Source of the DNA: Rhizomicrobium sp.
GTDB taxonomy: Bacteria; Pseudomonadota; Alphaproteobacteria; Micropepsales; Micropepsaceae
Length of the DNA stretch: 64,000 bases
NCBI GenBank assembly: GCA_025451875.1
Contig: JANWJQ010000164.1
Span: 1-64,000, forward strand
Direction of reading: 5' to 3'
Part shown: piece by piece, positions 49,501 to 58,631 of the stretch
How positions within the stretch are numbered: the stretch's first letter is position 1
Layout of the letters: each line of letters starts with the position of its first letter
Notes under the pieces: model-generated
The model's database searches: none
Seen by the model: the letters and a program-made list of their open reading frames with translations, nothing else
Told to the model about the DNA's origin: nothing
Made by a program: the position numbers and the translations under genes

Positions 49501-50553
49501 GTGCGTCTTGATCAGAACCGGCGCCGACGCAAACAGGCTCGGATGATCGCCCGCGATGCGAATACCAGTCGCGACACCGACAAGATCCACCCTGCCATTG
49601 TCGCCTGTGACGTCCGCTTCAAGCTGCGGGATGGCATTGCCCGATACCGTTACGTTCTGCGCCTGCAATTTCGCTGTGACTTGCGGGGCATCGAACGCGC
49701 CCTGCACATGGCCCTGCAACGCCATGGATGACCAGGCCAGATCGGCGCTCGGCTGCATCGCCGGCGCATGGGCGGAGAAGTCGATATCGGCGTTGCGATC
49801 CGCCAGCGAGATCGTTCCATGGCCCGCGGCACGCAACGCGCCCGCCGAAAGCTGTACAGCGATCGTGTTCGCGCCGCGATCGCCCGCCGCACGGGCCTCA
49901 AGATTGATTGGCTTGAGACCCGGCAAACCGATCAATGCCGCCAATATGCCGTTTGCACCTTCCGCGATGGAGACCGTGCCGTTGGCCACATCGTTGGCAA
50001 TGCCACCCTGCACCACATAGCGGTCACCATTATCGAGCCGCGAGACGGTGAGATCGGCACGCGCCTGATGCACAGAGAGGTAGTGCAGAGAGCCTTGCCC
50101 CTTGAGCAGCGCCGCGTGTCCCATCACCCCGGCCGCGATTTCTATGCGCGGAATGGAAAGCGCTTCGACGTCTATTTTCGGCGTTGTGCCTTCCGAACTT
50201 TCTTTCGCTTGCGGCAGGCGCCGCATCATCGCCCGCGCCGCGGTAACGCGATGGATGAGAATATGATTGTCGGCCGCCGGCAGCGCGGACCATGCGAGCG
50301 ATAGATCCTCGATCCGCAGCCACACGCCTTTCGCATCGCTGATCTCCACCACATCCGCGTGGATATCATTGGGCAGATCGCCACTCAGACCCTGGACGGC
50401 GACGGTGCCGCCCGACAACTCTTCGATGAGAAAAGCGATTGTCGCATGTCCCGGCGGTGTGCGCAGAAGCCCGATGAACAGCAGCGCGAACACCGCCAGC
50501 CCGATAAGGCCCCAGCGGGTAAAGGATTGCACAAGGGAGAGCCGGTCACGCAT
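46540..50553 (-). CDS. tamB: Translocation/assembly module protein TamB
   Basis: Large AsmA-like repetitive protein. C-terminal DUF490 motifs (GGFKMNRGTFSMAGQVLDFTSGEIRFDGTGVRNRLDPTLNFVAQT...VSGYASAPKISLSSSPQLPQDEVLAHLLFQQ) and C-terminal VGLSYQFEY. Adjacent to tamA. Confidence 0.93.
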   Translation of the reverse strand: MRDRLSLVQSFTRWGLIGLAVFALLFIGLLRTPPGHATIAFLIEELSGGTVAVQGLSGDLPNDIHADVVEISDAKGVWLRIEDLSLAWSALPAADNHILIHRVTAARAMMRRLPQAKESSEGTTPKIDVEALSIPRIEIAAGVMGHAALLKGQGSLHYLSVHQARADLTVSRLDNGDRYVVQGGIANDVANGTVSIAEGANGILAALIGLPGLKPINLEARAAGDRGANTIAVQLSAGALRAAGHGTISLADRNADIDFSAHAPAMQPSADLAWSSMALQGHVQGAFDAPQVTAKLQAQNVTVSGNAIPQLEADVTGDNGRVDLVGVATGIRIAGDHPSLFASAPVLIKTHADLTKATRPVRFSVTHPLVTVNGVADTRGTTKLAAKITVPALAPFAALQGEDVRGSAIFDVGLTQDAKKTTLELNGRMNAEGPSLIARVLGHNAVLSLQAALDGSDIMDSKVSLQGAGVKLQAAGSFKSKSLNYSALIGLPDLSRLASTLNGSATLSGTVAGPLETAQLHATGGADMASRGFMRQHVGLVLQAQGLPNPVSAQLRVQGSLDNAPISIDADMTTAAGGKAKNAKLAAQWKSLDAHAAVTLPQAGPVTGNAKIDLKNIADMATFIGTKIAGSSSAAVELEAHGARSTVAIQAQASNLSVSGLKVASATLRGTVDDPFAKPSFALALTTREAETGGISADTEAQLRGPLDKLAVALKSVLHDAAGDPAQVTASAVLDVPKQKIALQKFNGEWRKQTIVLRAPAQIDFAKGISVDHLSADVGGGDVQLSGSLTPELAVSLSAQGIRADTLQAFLPDLAAEGTLSGTAKLTGTLDAPQGAFTLQGHGLRISDYSANAVAPANIDLHGVLHGKTGTVNASLTAGASVHLTLTGEAPLQAGKLNLHLAGNADLSIFNPILAVDGRQASGALAVDMNIGGTVAAPRASGSARLSNGDMHDFARGARISAINATVRADGDVLHITQLSGTAGPGTVTGSGTIDLGAPGIPIDISIKAQNARPIVSDLMTVTFSGDAKLSGKLRGVMNLSGNISVTHGEINLPDRFPPEVAVLDVRRRGQKPPPPPAPASSVALDVTVTTRGQIFVRGHGIDADLGGRIHLTGTSATPYATGGFKMNRGTFSMAGQVLDFTSGEIRFDGTGVRNRLDPTLNFVAQTTSGGVTATLTVSGYASAPKISLSSSPQLPQDEVLAHLLFQQSVKQLTPLQLAQIAQAVASLGGIGSGFNPLGSLRKMLRLDRLSVGSTSGGAAGSDQQTTVEAGKYVARNVYVGAKQSLSGGTQVQVQVDLTRKLKAQATLSTMTDATATKGSAAQDNGSSVGLSYQFEY

Positions 50554-52391
50554 CAGAACGCCTGCCCCAAACCGATATAGACTTCGAAGGCGTCGCCGCC
50601 ATGCACGCGCGTGAGCGGCACCGCAACGTCGAGGCGCACCGCGCCCAACGCCGTATAGTATCGCGCGCCAATACCCGCGCCTACGCGCACGTCTCCGGTG
50701 AAGAGCGCGCCGCTGGCGCTGGCCTGCCCCGCATCCACGAACGCTGCGCCGCCCCAATCCTCACCGATGCGCTGACGGAATTCGATGGTGCCTGCATCCA
50801 CCGATTTCGCGCCCACCGGATTGCCGTCTGGGAACAATGGCCCGATGGATTGATAAGCGAAACCGCGCACCGTGGCGCTGCCGCCGGCATAGAGGCGCTG
50901 ATCCGGCGGCAGCTCCATATTGGAGCCGCCCAGAATGCTGCCCGCCAGGCCGCGCAATGCCAGCACCGAGCGGCCGTCCCCGCTGAAATCGAAATAGGTG
51001 GAGGCGGACGCCTGCAGCGCGAAGAAAGTGAGGTCGCTATAGCCGAAAGATTTCGTGGGCGTCACCGCCAGCGACGCGCGCCAGCCATTTGTCGGATCGC
51101 GCAGCACATCAGCGATGCCGGTGCTGTCATAGCTCACCGTCAACGGCAGGCTGATCAGTTGATACAGACGGGCCATGCCTTCCTGCGAAACCTCATCATG
51201 CGCCAGCGACAATCCGACACCGCCGGTCCACATCTGCGAAAACTTGCGGCGCAGAAATCCGGCAATCGTTTCGGCTTTCTGGTTGTAGGCATCCAGATCC
51301 TGCTTAATGGCCGAAACATCGAATTCCAGCGTCTGATCGGGCCGCAGGAAGAGCGGCTTGAGGAATTGCGCGGAGAAAGTGTAGCCGAGGCCCGTGGTCG
51401 AGTTGCCAAGCCCCGTTCCCGCGGCGGTGAGGTTCAATTGCTCCGCATTGCCGAACAGATTGCGATGCGACCATGTCGTCGAAAGGCTGATGCCCAGATC
51501 GGTGGAATAGCTGGCGGTGATGGCGACCGCATGGCGCTTGCGCTCCTGCACGTCGAAGACCAGCGGAACGCGTCCGTCCGCGTCCAGATGGTCGGCCGCA
51601 TGCACGGAGACGCCGGAGAAAACGCCCTGCGCCGCCAGCGCCTGGCGCGCCTCCTCGATCTTGCTGGGCTTGTAGCGGTCGCCGGTTTTGATCTTCAACG
51701 CGCGGCGTGCAAAGCTTTCATGAACGTCGGCCAGCCCCTTGAAGGTGATCGCGCCGATCTCGACCTGCGCGCCCGCATCGACCTTGAACGACACGTTCAG
51801 TTCATGTTTCGCGTCATCGGCATAGGCGACGGGCGCATCCACTTTGGCGAGCGCGAAGCCGTCTTCCTGCAGCGCATTCAGAAGCCGCGTCTGTGCATCG
51901 AGCACATTGCCCGCGACCGCCGGATCGCCGCTCTTGATGCCGAGCGACGCGCGGTCGGCATCTGGCAACGCGCCTTCGATCTCAACCTTGCCCAGACGAA
52001 AGAGCGGTCCCGTGTCGATGGAGACATCGACGCCGACGCTCGTTCCCGCCGGCACGGTATCCAGATAGGCGGCGAGGCCGGGATCGGCCAGCGCATGGCC
52101 GCCGATGGTGATGCCCACCCTGTTGAGATAATAGCCGAAACTGTCGAGCGCGGTTTGCAGCCGCGGAATATCGCTGCGCGCCCGCCCGATCAGCGCGAAA
52201 GGCGGCACCGGCACCTTGCCATGCAAGGTTACGAGCTGCGCGCTCTGCGCGAGCGTCGCGTCTATATTGTCGGAACCTGTCTTGGCGATGGTGACGGTGT
52301 AAGGCTGCGGGTCGGCGGCGCGCGCGGGTGCGGCGGCCATGAAGGCCGCGGACAGCAACAACCCGATATGCCGCAACCGGCGAAAATTCAT
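50553..52391 (-). CDS. tamA: Autotransporter assembly complex outer-membrane protein TamA
   Basis: Signal peptide; POTRA-like repeats; LYAGGSATVRGFAYQSIGP (VRGF motif); C-terminal beta-barrel ending FEVYIGLGQAF. Start set at MNFRRLRHIG. Confidence 0.92.
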   Translation of the reverse strand: MNFRRLRHIGLLLSAAFMAAAPARAADPQPYTVTIAKTGSDNIDATLAQSAQLVTLHGKVPVPPFALIGRARSDIPRLQTALDSFGYYLNRVGITIGGHALADPGLAAYLDTVPAGTSVGVDVSIDTGPLFRLGKVEIEGALPDADRASLGIKSGDPAVAGNVLDAQTRLLNALQEDGFALAKVDAPVAYADDAKHELNVSFKVDAGAQVEIGAITFKGLADVHESFARRALKIKTGDRYKPSKIEEARQALAAQGVFSGVSVHAADHLDADGRVPLVFDVQERKRHAVAITASYSTDLGISLSTTWSHRNLFGNAEQLNLTAAGTGLGNSTTGLGYTFSAQFLKPLFLRPDQTLEFDVSAIKQDLDAYNQKAETIAGFLRRKFSQMWTGGVGLSLAHDEVSQEGMARLYQLISLPLTVSYDSTGIADVLRDPTNGWRASLAVTPTKSFGYSDLTFFALQASASTYFDFSGDGRSVLALRGLAGSILGGSNMELPPDQRLYAGGSATVRGFAYQSIGPLFPDGNPVGAKSVDAGTIEFRQRIGEDWGGAAFVDAGQASASGALFTGDVRVGAGIGARYYTALGAVRLDVAVPLTRVHGGDAFEVYIGLGQAF

Positions 52392-52651
52392 TCCTGTTCC
52401 GTATCTGGCCGCAGCGCCTTGCGAAACACTCTGTCCCGTTTCAGATGCCATTCGCGGCTCATCGCGTCATGCCGCGTGGGATGGCGCTCCGCATAAAGGA
52501 AAATCCAGGCGCGGCCGCGCGTGGATTTCGCGCCTTTGCCGGAATTGTGCAGCCGCAGGCGCTTGTCGAGATCCGTCGTCCACCCGGTATAGGTCCGCCA
52601 GCTTCGCCCGGCCTCGCATCCCAGAACGTAGACGTAGAACGCTTTTTTCAT
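52388..52651 (-). CDS. GIY-YIG nuclease family protein
   Basis: KKAFYVYVLGCEAGRSWRTYTGWTTDLDKRLRLHNSGKGAKSTRGRAWIFLYAERHPTRHDAMSREWHLKR. Confidence 0.93.
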   Translation of the reverse strand: MKKAFYVYVLGCEAGRSWRTYTGWTTDLDKRLRLHNSGKGAKSTRGRAWIFLYAERHPTRHDAMSREWHLKRDRVFRKALRPDTEQE

Positions 52652-52733
52652 CGGCCCGGCGATTCACGAAATTGTTCGCGGAAAGAAATAGGGTCTCGCG
52701 CGTTTTGCTCCGTCGATAGAGGAGGCTGAAGCC

Positions 52734-53096
52734 ATGGCCCTGCTCCTGACCCCGCAAATCATTGAAGGGGCTTATGAATTCCTACGCGCCACGCCGCCCT
52801 TCCGCAACTGGAAGCTGCCCCATGCCGATGAGGTCACCTTCGTGGTGTCCCGTCACAAAATGCATGTCGGCTATCACCGGGGATCGCGGCGCAAAATATA
52901 TTCCCATGAGATCGGCATCTCGTCGGCCTGCGTCGGCCATACAAACACGCTGCTGCGCACCATGGCGCATGAGATGATCCACCAGCATCAACAGCGCCAG
53001 CGGACCGATACGCCCAACACCGAACACAATGCAGAGTTCCTGCGGCTGGCGCGCATCGTTTGCCGCCATCATGGATGGGATGAAAAAGAGTTCTGA
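52734..53096 (+). CDS. SprT-like zinc metalloprotease domain protein
   Basis: TLLRTMAHEMIHQHQQRQRTDTPNTEHNAEFLRLARIVCRHHGWD (HExxH-type MAHEMIHQH). Confidence 0.85.
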   Translation: MALLLTPQIIEGAYEFLRATPPFRNWKLPHADEVTFVVSRHKMHVGYHRGSRRKIYSHEIGISSACVGHTNTLLRTMAHEMIHQHQQRQRTDTPNTEHNAEFLRLARIVCRHHGWDEKEF

Positions 53097-53099
53097 AAT

Positions 53100-53495
53100 T
53101 CAGCCCGGCACCGCGCCCAGCATGGCTTTTGCCGCGTGCGAAAGCTGAATCACGTTGAAGGGCTTTTGCAACGTCTTGATGGCGCGTTCGCGAACGAAGT
53201 CGGGCGGCGATTCAGTGTTGTATCCCGTCATGAACAGTACCTTCAGATCCGGACGCAACGCGAGCGCGCCTTCCGCCAGTTCGTAACCGCCAAGCCTCGG
53301 CATCTTGATGTCCGAGATCAGAAGCTCGATCTCGGGATGGCCACGCAGGATTTCCAACGCGCTCACGCCGTCACCCGCTTCGTAAACGGTGAAGCCGTCA
53401 TCCTTCAGCGTTTCCACGGCGACGATACGCAACATCGCTTCGTCTTCCGCGATGAGCACCGTGTGGTTTTCGGTTTGCGCTGAACCCATACTCAC
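53100..53495 (-). CDS. Single-domain response regulator
   Basis: VLIAEDEAMLRIVAVETLKDDGFTVYEAGDG; LLISDIKMPRLGGYELAE; VLFMTGYN; LQKPF. Confidence 0.92.
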   Translation of the reverse strand: MSMGSAQTENHTVLIAEDEAMLRIVAVETLKDDGFTVYEAGDGVSALEILRGHPEIELLISDIKMPRLGGYELAEGALALRPDLKVLFMTGYNTESPPDFVRERAIKTLQKPFNVIQLSHAAKAMLGAVPG

Positions 53496-54856
53496 TGGCC
53501 TTCGTCGTTGATCGCGCGCGGCAGCAGAATCGTGATGATCGTACCCGAACCCGGCGCGCTTTCGATGCCAAGATAGCCGCCCGATTGTCGCACAAAGCCG
53601 AAGGCCGTGCTCAATCCAAGACCGGTTCCCTGCCCCAGCGGCTTGGTGGTGAAGAAGGGGTCTATCGCCTGGCGGCGCGTCTCTTCATCCATGCCGGCGC
53701 CATCGTCGCGCACGCGCAGCTCCACATAATCGCCGGTGGCGAAGCCATCGCCATCGAGCGGCGGCGTCATCTGCGCGATATCACGGGTCTCGATGGCAAG
53801 CCTTCCGCCACTCGGCATTGCATCGCGCGCATTGATCGCCAGATTGAGAATGACGTTCTCCATCTGGTTCACATCGCAGAGCACCAGCCACTTCGCGTCG
53901 AGCGCGAGCGCGGTCTCCACATGCGCGCCGACGGACTGGCGGATGAGCTCGCTCATGCCCGCGATCAATGCGCTCAGGCTTACCGCTTTGGGCGTTAGCG
54001 GCTGGCGGCGCGCAAAAGCCAGAAGGCGCTGCGTGAGGCCGGCCGCGCGGCGCAGCCCTTCCTCCGCGGATTCGATATAGCGCGCCAGCGGCTTGGCGTC
54101 CTCACCCAGCCGGCGCTGCAGGAGCTGGAGATTGCCCATCGCGATCATCAGCAGATTGTTGAAATCATGCGCGATGCCGCCGGACAATTGCCCAATGGCT
54201 TCCATCTTCTGGCTCTGGCGCAGCGCTTCCTCGGTTTTGTGCCGCTCTTCCATTTCGCGCTGAAGCTGCGCGTTCAGTTGGGCCAGATTGTCCGCGCGCA
54301 ATTTCAACTCTGTATTGGCCCGCGCCAGCGCACGTTGGGAAACACTCAGCACCACCATAACGAGCGCGCCCATGACGACGAGCAAACCGATGCCGAGATA
54401 GCGCGCGATGCGGCGCTGCACCGTCTCTGCGGTCGCCCAGACATAGACGGTGCCGATCTTCACATTTTTCTGCGCGATCGGGACCGAGATTGCGAGCAGA
54501 CCCAGCTTCGAAAGCTGCGATACATCGCTGAGATTATCCGGCAGCGCGCCGACGCGCGAGGTCTGGGCCGTCAACTTTCCGGCCTGATTGTAAACCCCGA
54601 CCGCCTGCAGCTCCGGATTCACCTTCATCGCATCGACATATTCCTGCGCCGATTTGCGGTCGTCGAAAATCACCGCCGCAGTTTCGTTGGCCGCAAGGAT
54701 AGAGGCCTGTTCGGTGAAATCCTTCACCTGCTGGGTGCGATAGATGTTTTCCTCATAGAGCGCGATCGCGACGCCGGAGAAGATCAGGAAAGCGGCCGCG
54801 ATCAGCGCCAGCAGAACCGGAATTCGCCATTGCGCGGCGCTGTGCGGATTGTTCAT
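53492..54856 (-). CDS. Membrane histidine kinase with CHASE8-like periplasmic domain
   Basis: [46 protein letters not shown]-box [27 protein letters not shown]; HATPase [21 protein letters not shown]. Confidence 0.92.
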   Translation of the reverse strand: MNNPHSAAQWRIPVLLALIAAAFLIFSGVAIALYEENIYRTQQVKDFTEQASILAANETAAVIFDDRKSAQEYVDAMKVNPELQAVGVYNQAGKLTAQTSRVGALPDNLSDVSQLSKLGLLAISVPIAQKNVKIGTVYVWATAETVQRRIARYLGIGLLVVMGALVMVVLSVSQRALARANTELKLRADNLAQLNAQLQREMEERHKTEEALRQSQKMEAIGQLSGGIAHDFNNLLMIAMGNLQLLQRRLGEDAKPLARYIESAEEGLRRAAGLTQRLLAFARRQPLTPKAVSLSALIAGMSELIRQSVGAHVETALALDAKWLVLCDVNQMENVILNLAINARDAMPSGGRLAIETRDIAQMTPPLDGDGFATGDYVELRVRDDGAGMDEETRRQAIDPFFTTKPLGQGTGLGLSTAFGFVRQSGGYLGIESAPGSGTIITILLPRAINDEGQ

Positions 54857-55419
54857 GGCGCGGCCTTCCGCGGCTTAACAGTGCGGGCCAGATCCAGAAG
54901 CTTGGAGCTGATCGAAAGCCCACCCTTGGCGGCGGCCGCATCGTCAATGTCGAAGCGCACATGGTTCTGCTCGACGACGAAGGCGACGATGCCCGGCGCC
55001 GGCGCGCCGGAATCGGTCACCGTCAGCACAGGCTTTCCGTCGAAGGCGCGCAGCATATCGCTTTCGGCTTGCGGATCGGCGGCATCCACGAACGCGACCT
55101 GGCAGGATGCATCGCCCGGCGCTGCGTTGCGCCGCACCGAAACCGGATGCTCGCCGATCCGCTGATCGGCCACCGCCTTGTCAAGCGCCGCGCCAAAAGG
55201 ATCGCGGCCGAGGATGCAGATCGCGATGGGACCGTTCGGCGTGGGAAACACAGAGGCCGGCCAATCGACGAATGGCAGCATCTTGTAGAGATAGGCGCCC
55301 TTCACCGCATATTCGACCGAATTTTCGCCCGCGAAAGATGGAGCAGCGGCAGTCACGGCGAACGCCGTTGCCGCAATCCATGCGCGCGATTTGCCCACGC
55401 CCATGTCTAGAATTTCCAC
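54853..55419 (-). CDS. YfiR-family periplasmic protein
   Basis: EYAVKGAYLYKMLPFVDWPASVFPTPNGPIAICILGRDPFGAALDKAV...PVLTVTD; signal peptide. Confidence 0.88.
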   Translation of the reverse strand: MEILDMGVGKSRAWIAATAFAVTAAAPSFAGENSVEYAVKGAYLYKMLPFVDWPASVFPTPNGPIAICILGRDPFGAALDKAVADQRIGEHPVSVRRNAAPGDASCQVAFVDAADPQAESDMLRAFDGKPVLTVTDSGAPAPGIVAFVVEQNHVRFDIDDAAAAKGGLSISSKLLDLARTVKPRKAAP

Positions 55420-57332
55420 CGCGTATCGACGAAGAAGCTGCGCTTGATCTCATCGCCCGGCGCGAATTCCAGATGATGGTCGTGCAACAGGTTGAAGCCG
55501 GAGAGCGACAGCTCGATCTTCTCGGTGATCATCCAGCCCAGCCGTGCATTCAGTTCGACATAAGACGGCACATGCGGATCGGGAAGCCGGCCGACATAGC
55601 GGAAGTCCGCATCGAAGGTGACGCTGTCACTGAGGTTCATGGAGGAGCGCAGCGACGCCTGATGGTGCGGATCGTTACCCTGTTGCGACAACCCCAAAAG
55701 CCCGCTCGCGCCGGGTTTGAATTTGAAGCTCTCGCTCTGAATGTTCGCACCCGCCGACAGCTTCCACCAATCGGCCGCTTCATAGGTGGCCCAACCCTCA
55801 ATGCCGTACACCCGGCCTTTCATGCCATTGCCCCAATGAAGCGGCAGAAACCCGGATACCTGGTCGAGTTCGATGCTTTTAAGGTCGTCATATTCATCGT
55901 CGAACGCCGACAGCGAAAGCGAAGCGTTCTGCGATAACTGCCCGCGATAACCCAGTTCGTAAGCCGTCAATTTTTCCGGAAGGAAATCGGGATTGCCGTT
56001 GAGAAAACGCGTCGGCCCCAGATCTTCGCCCACATGGGTGTCGAACGGCGTCGGCGAACGGACGGCATAGGAAATCGCGGCCCACAGCATATTGCTGTCA
56101 TCCAGCCGCCAGGATGCGCGTGCGTTCGGCATGGGCGTAATGCCCGAATAGGGATCGTTCTCGAATTTCAGGCCGAGCTTCAGGTCGAAATTATCCGACA
56201 GTGCCATCTGATCCTGGATGAATATGTCCGAGAGATTCAGACTGCCCCGGTTCGGAATGAAGAGAAGGGAGGTCGCCGGGCCTATCTGGTTGGTAATGGA
56301 ATAATGGCTCAGGCGCTGGCCGGCACCTACCACGATGTTGTTCCAGCGTCCCAGCGAGAAATTGTATTGGGCGTCGATATTGTAGGTATCGACCGTGAAG
56401 CCGGCGCTACCGCCGGTCGTGGTGCGTTCGACATTGTCGTAATAGGCCAGCACCTGCAGCGAACTTCCGTCCGCGAAATCATGGCTCCAGTTCGCCGACA
56501 GATTGCCGCCGGAGATCAGTCCGTCGGCAGCCGCGCCATTGTTCTCGCGTCCATCATAGACATCGCCCTGCACCGTCAGCGTGTCGTCGCCCGGCGTCCA
56601 GTCCAGGCGAAAGCCGCCTTGCGGCTTGTACCAGCCGTCATGCGCGGAGGTGTCGAAAGACTTGTCGCGGAAGGTTTTGATATAGGCGCGATAGGTGAGA
56701 TCGTCGCTCAGTACGCCGCCATATTGCAGGCTGGCGCTTGCATATTGATTGCCCGCGCCGAATTCCAGCACACCGCCCTGCGTGTCGGAGGATTTGCGCG
56801 TGACGATGTTGATGACGCCGTTGACGGCGTTCGCGCCCCACAAGGTCGCGCCCGGCCCGCTGATGACTTCGATGCGCTCGACATTTTCGGGCAGCACATC
56901 CTGCATGTCCCAATACATGCCGGAGAAGAGCGGATTATAGACGCTGCGGCCGTCGATCAGCACGAGCAGCTTGTCGGAGAAATTCTGCGCGGCGGAATTT
57001 CCGCTGAAGCCGCGCGCGGTGATGATGTAATTGGCGGGGCTGGTTTGCGCGACCTGAAGGTTGGGCGCCAGGCGCAGCATTTCCGGAATGCTGGTCGCGC
57101 CGGAACGCACGATATCGTCATGCGTGATCACATAGATCGCGGCGGGCGCGGCGCTCAGCTTCTGGGCGCGCTTGGAGACGGAGGTGATCTCCACATTGCC
57201 CAGCTGCTCGATGGAAAGCTTGCTGAAATCCGCGGCGGCAATCTGCTGCTGCGCCTGCGCAGGCGCCAAACAGCCTCCTCCGAGAGCGGCGGTAAGAATG
57301 GCCGCCAGCCCGTAGCCCCTCGTCCTTGGCAT
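55407..57332 (-). CDS. TonB-dependent receptor of the YfiR/kinase module
   Basis: LSIEQLGNVEITSVSKRAQKLSAAPAAIYVITHDDIVRSGATSIPEMLRLAPNLQV; DGRSVYNPLFSGMYWDMQDVLPENVERIEVISGPGATLWGANAVNGVINIVTR; C-terminal VDTRWKF. Confidence 0.94.
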   Translation of the reverse strand: MPRTRGYGLAAILTAALGGGCLAPAQAQQQIAAADFSKLSIEQLGNVEITSVSKRAQKLSAAPAAIYVITHDDIVRSGATSIPEMLRLAPNLQVAQTSPANYIITARGFSGNSAAQNFSDKLLVLIDGRSVYNPLFSGMYWDMQDVLPENVERIEVISGPGATLWGANAVNGVINIVTRKSSDTQGGVLEFGAGNQYASASLQYGGVLSDDLTYRAYIKTFRDKSFDTSAHDGWYKPQGGFRLDWTPGDDTLTVQGDVYDGRENNGAAADGLISGGNLSANWSHDFADGSSLQVLAYYDNVERTTTGGSAGFTVDTYNIDAQYNFSLGRWNNIVVGAGQRLSHYSITNQIGPATSLLFIPNRGSLNLSDIFIQDQMALSDNFDLKLGLKFENDPYSGITPMPNARASWRLDDSNMLWAAISYAVRSPTPFDTHVGEDLGPTRFLNGNPDFLPEKLTAYELGYRGQLSQNASLSLSAFDDEYDDLKSIELDQVSGFLPLHWGNGMKGRVYGIEGWATYEAADWWKLSAGANIQSESFKFKPGASGLLGLSQQGNDPHHQASLRSSMNLSDSVTFDADFRYVGRLPDPHVPSYVELNARLGWMITEKIELSLSGFNLLHDHHLEFAPGDEIKRSFFVDTRWKF

Positions 57333-57371
57333 CGTGTCCCCTGCTCAGCCCACAACCATCGGCAGGGGCAG

Positions 57372-57396
57372 AACGCGGGGGGTAGTCAAAAGTTCC
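57372..57396 (-). promoter_or_regulatory. Predicted EcfG-type promoter of the TonB receptor/YfiR/kinase operon
   Basis: Minus strand GGAAC-TTTTGACTACCCCCCG-CGTT: exact -35 and -10 core with N16 spacing, ~40 nt upstream of the start at 57332. Confidence 0.72.
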
Positions 57397-57456
57397 ATGT
57401 CTTTTGCGCGATTTCAGCGGCCTTTTCTGCCCCCCAGAACCGGGTGAGAATGGTGC

Positions 57457-58389
57457 GTGGCGTCCTCATTTCTTTCTTCCGGCCAGATCGCATCGCTCCA
57501 AGACCGGGGTAGCGCGGCCCTGCGCCTGGCTCGCCAATACTGGATAGCCCTCGCTGTCGTCCTGACCAGCGCCCTCATTGGTGGAGGTCTTCTGATATTT
57601 CATGGACGCGCCGCGCCGCCACCGGTCGCAACCGTACAGAAAAAGCAGGTGCACGTTGCTGCGCACAAGCCGCCGGCGCCGCCCGGGAAAGCCGCGGCCA
57701 AGCCGCTCCCAAAGCCATCGGCATTCGACCTCGAAGAGCAGATGAGTTTCAGCCAGCTCATGAACCGGTGGAATCCCGCCATCGCGGAAGCGGCGAAGAA
57801 ATACGGCGTGCCGCAACCGTGGATCCGCGCGGTGATGCAGATCGAAAGCGGCGGGCGCACCATGCTGGGCGAGAACCAGCCGATCAAATCGAACATGGGC
57901 GCGATGGGCCTCATGCAGCTCATGCCCGAAACCTATAACGACATGCGTGTCCAAAACAGATTGGGCAAAGACCCTTACGATCCGCACGACAACATCATGG
58001 CAGGCACGGCCTATCTGCGCTTCCTGCGCGCGCGTTATGGCTATCCGCAAATGTTCGCCGCCTACAATGACGGGCCGGGCAATCTGGAAGCGCGCATGAT
58101 GGGCCGCGGATTGCTGCCGCAGGAAACGCAGAACTACATGGTCAACATCACCAACGCGATGGCGCATGGCGGCGCGGGCGGGCGTGGCGCGGTGGTGAAA
58201 TTCACCCGGCCGAACGGTGAACCTGCCATGATCAATACCGCCGCGGTCGTCTCCGTGCGCGCCTCCTTTCCCGGCGAATATGCGCCGGGCGTGCAATCGG
58301 TGATCACTGTCGGCCGCTTGCGGCAAGGCGTGCGCGAGAGTGCGGCGCAAGCCAAATCCATCATCCGCGCGCATGGCGGCGGCATCTGA
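57457..58389 (+). CDS. Lytic transglycosylase (SLT domain), membrane-anchored
   Basis: N-terminal TM; YGVPQPWIRAVMQIESGGRTML...SNMGAMGLMQLMPETYNDMR...DPHDNIMAGTAYLRFLRARYG...AAYNDGPGN. Confidence 0.93.
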   Translation: MASSFLSSGQIASLQDRGSAALRLARQYWIALAVVLTSALIGGGLLIFHGRAAPPPVATVQKKQVHVAAHKPPAPPGKAAAKPLPKPSAFDLEEQMSFSQLMNRWNPAIAEAAKKYGVPQPWIRAVMQIESGGRTMLGENQPIKSNMGAMGLMQLMPETYNDMRVQNRLGKDPYDPHDNIMAGTAYLRFLRARYGYPQMFAAYNDGPGNLEARMMGRGLLPQETQNYMVNITNAMAHGGAGGRGAVVKFTRPNGEPAMINTAAVVSVRASFPGEYAPGVQSVITVGRLRQGVRESAAQAKSIIRAHGGGI

Positions 58390-58631
58390 GTTTGTGCGAA
58401 TTTCATGACAGCAAACCGCCGAACTGCCGGTTCCGGCCAGGAAATGCCACGATGGCGCAATGTTTCTTCCCGGTTGCAAGCCTTCGCTAACCACTCGTGA
58501 TACTGGACATGGCAGGCTGAACGTCGGAAGTTATGCCCGTTGAGCTGGGGCGCAGTTTGCGCCATTGCGGGAAATGTTTCGCCTTCCATGCGCGTGAATT
58601 GGCGCCACGGCCCTTTAAAGGATAGGGCTGC

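Noticed and set aside
56034-57512. 492-aa plus-strand ORF
   Set aside because: Antisense to the TonB receptor gene; no start context or domain.
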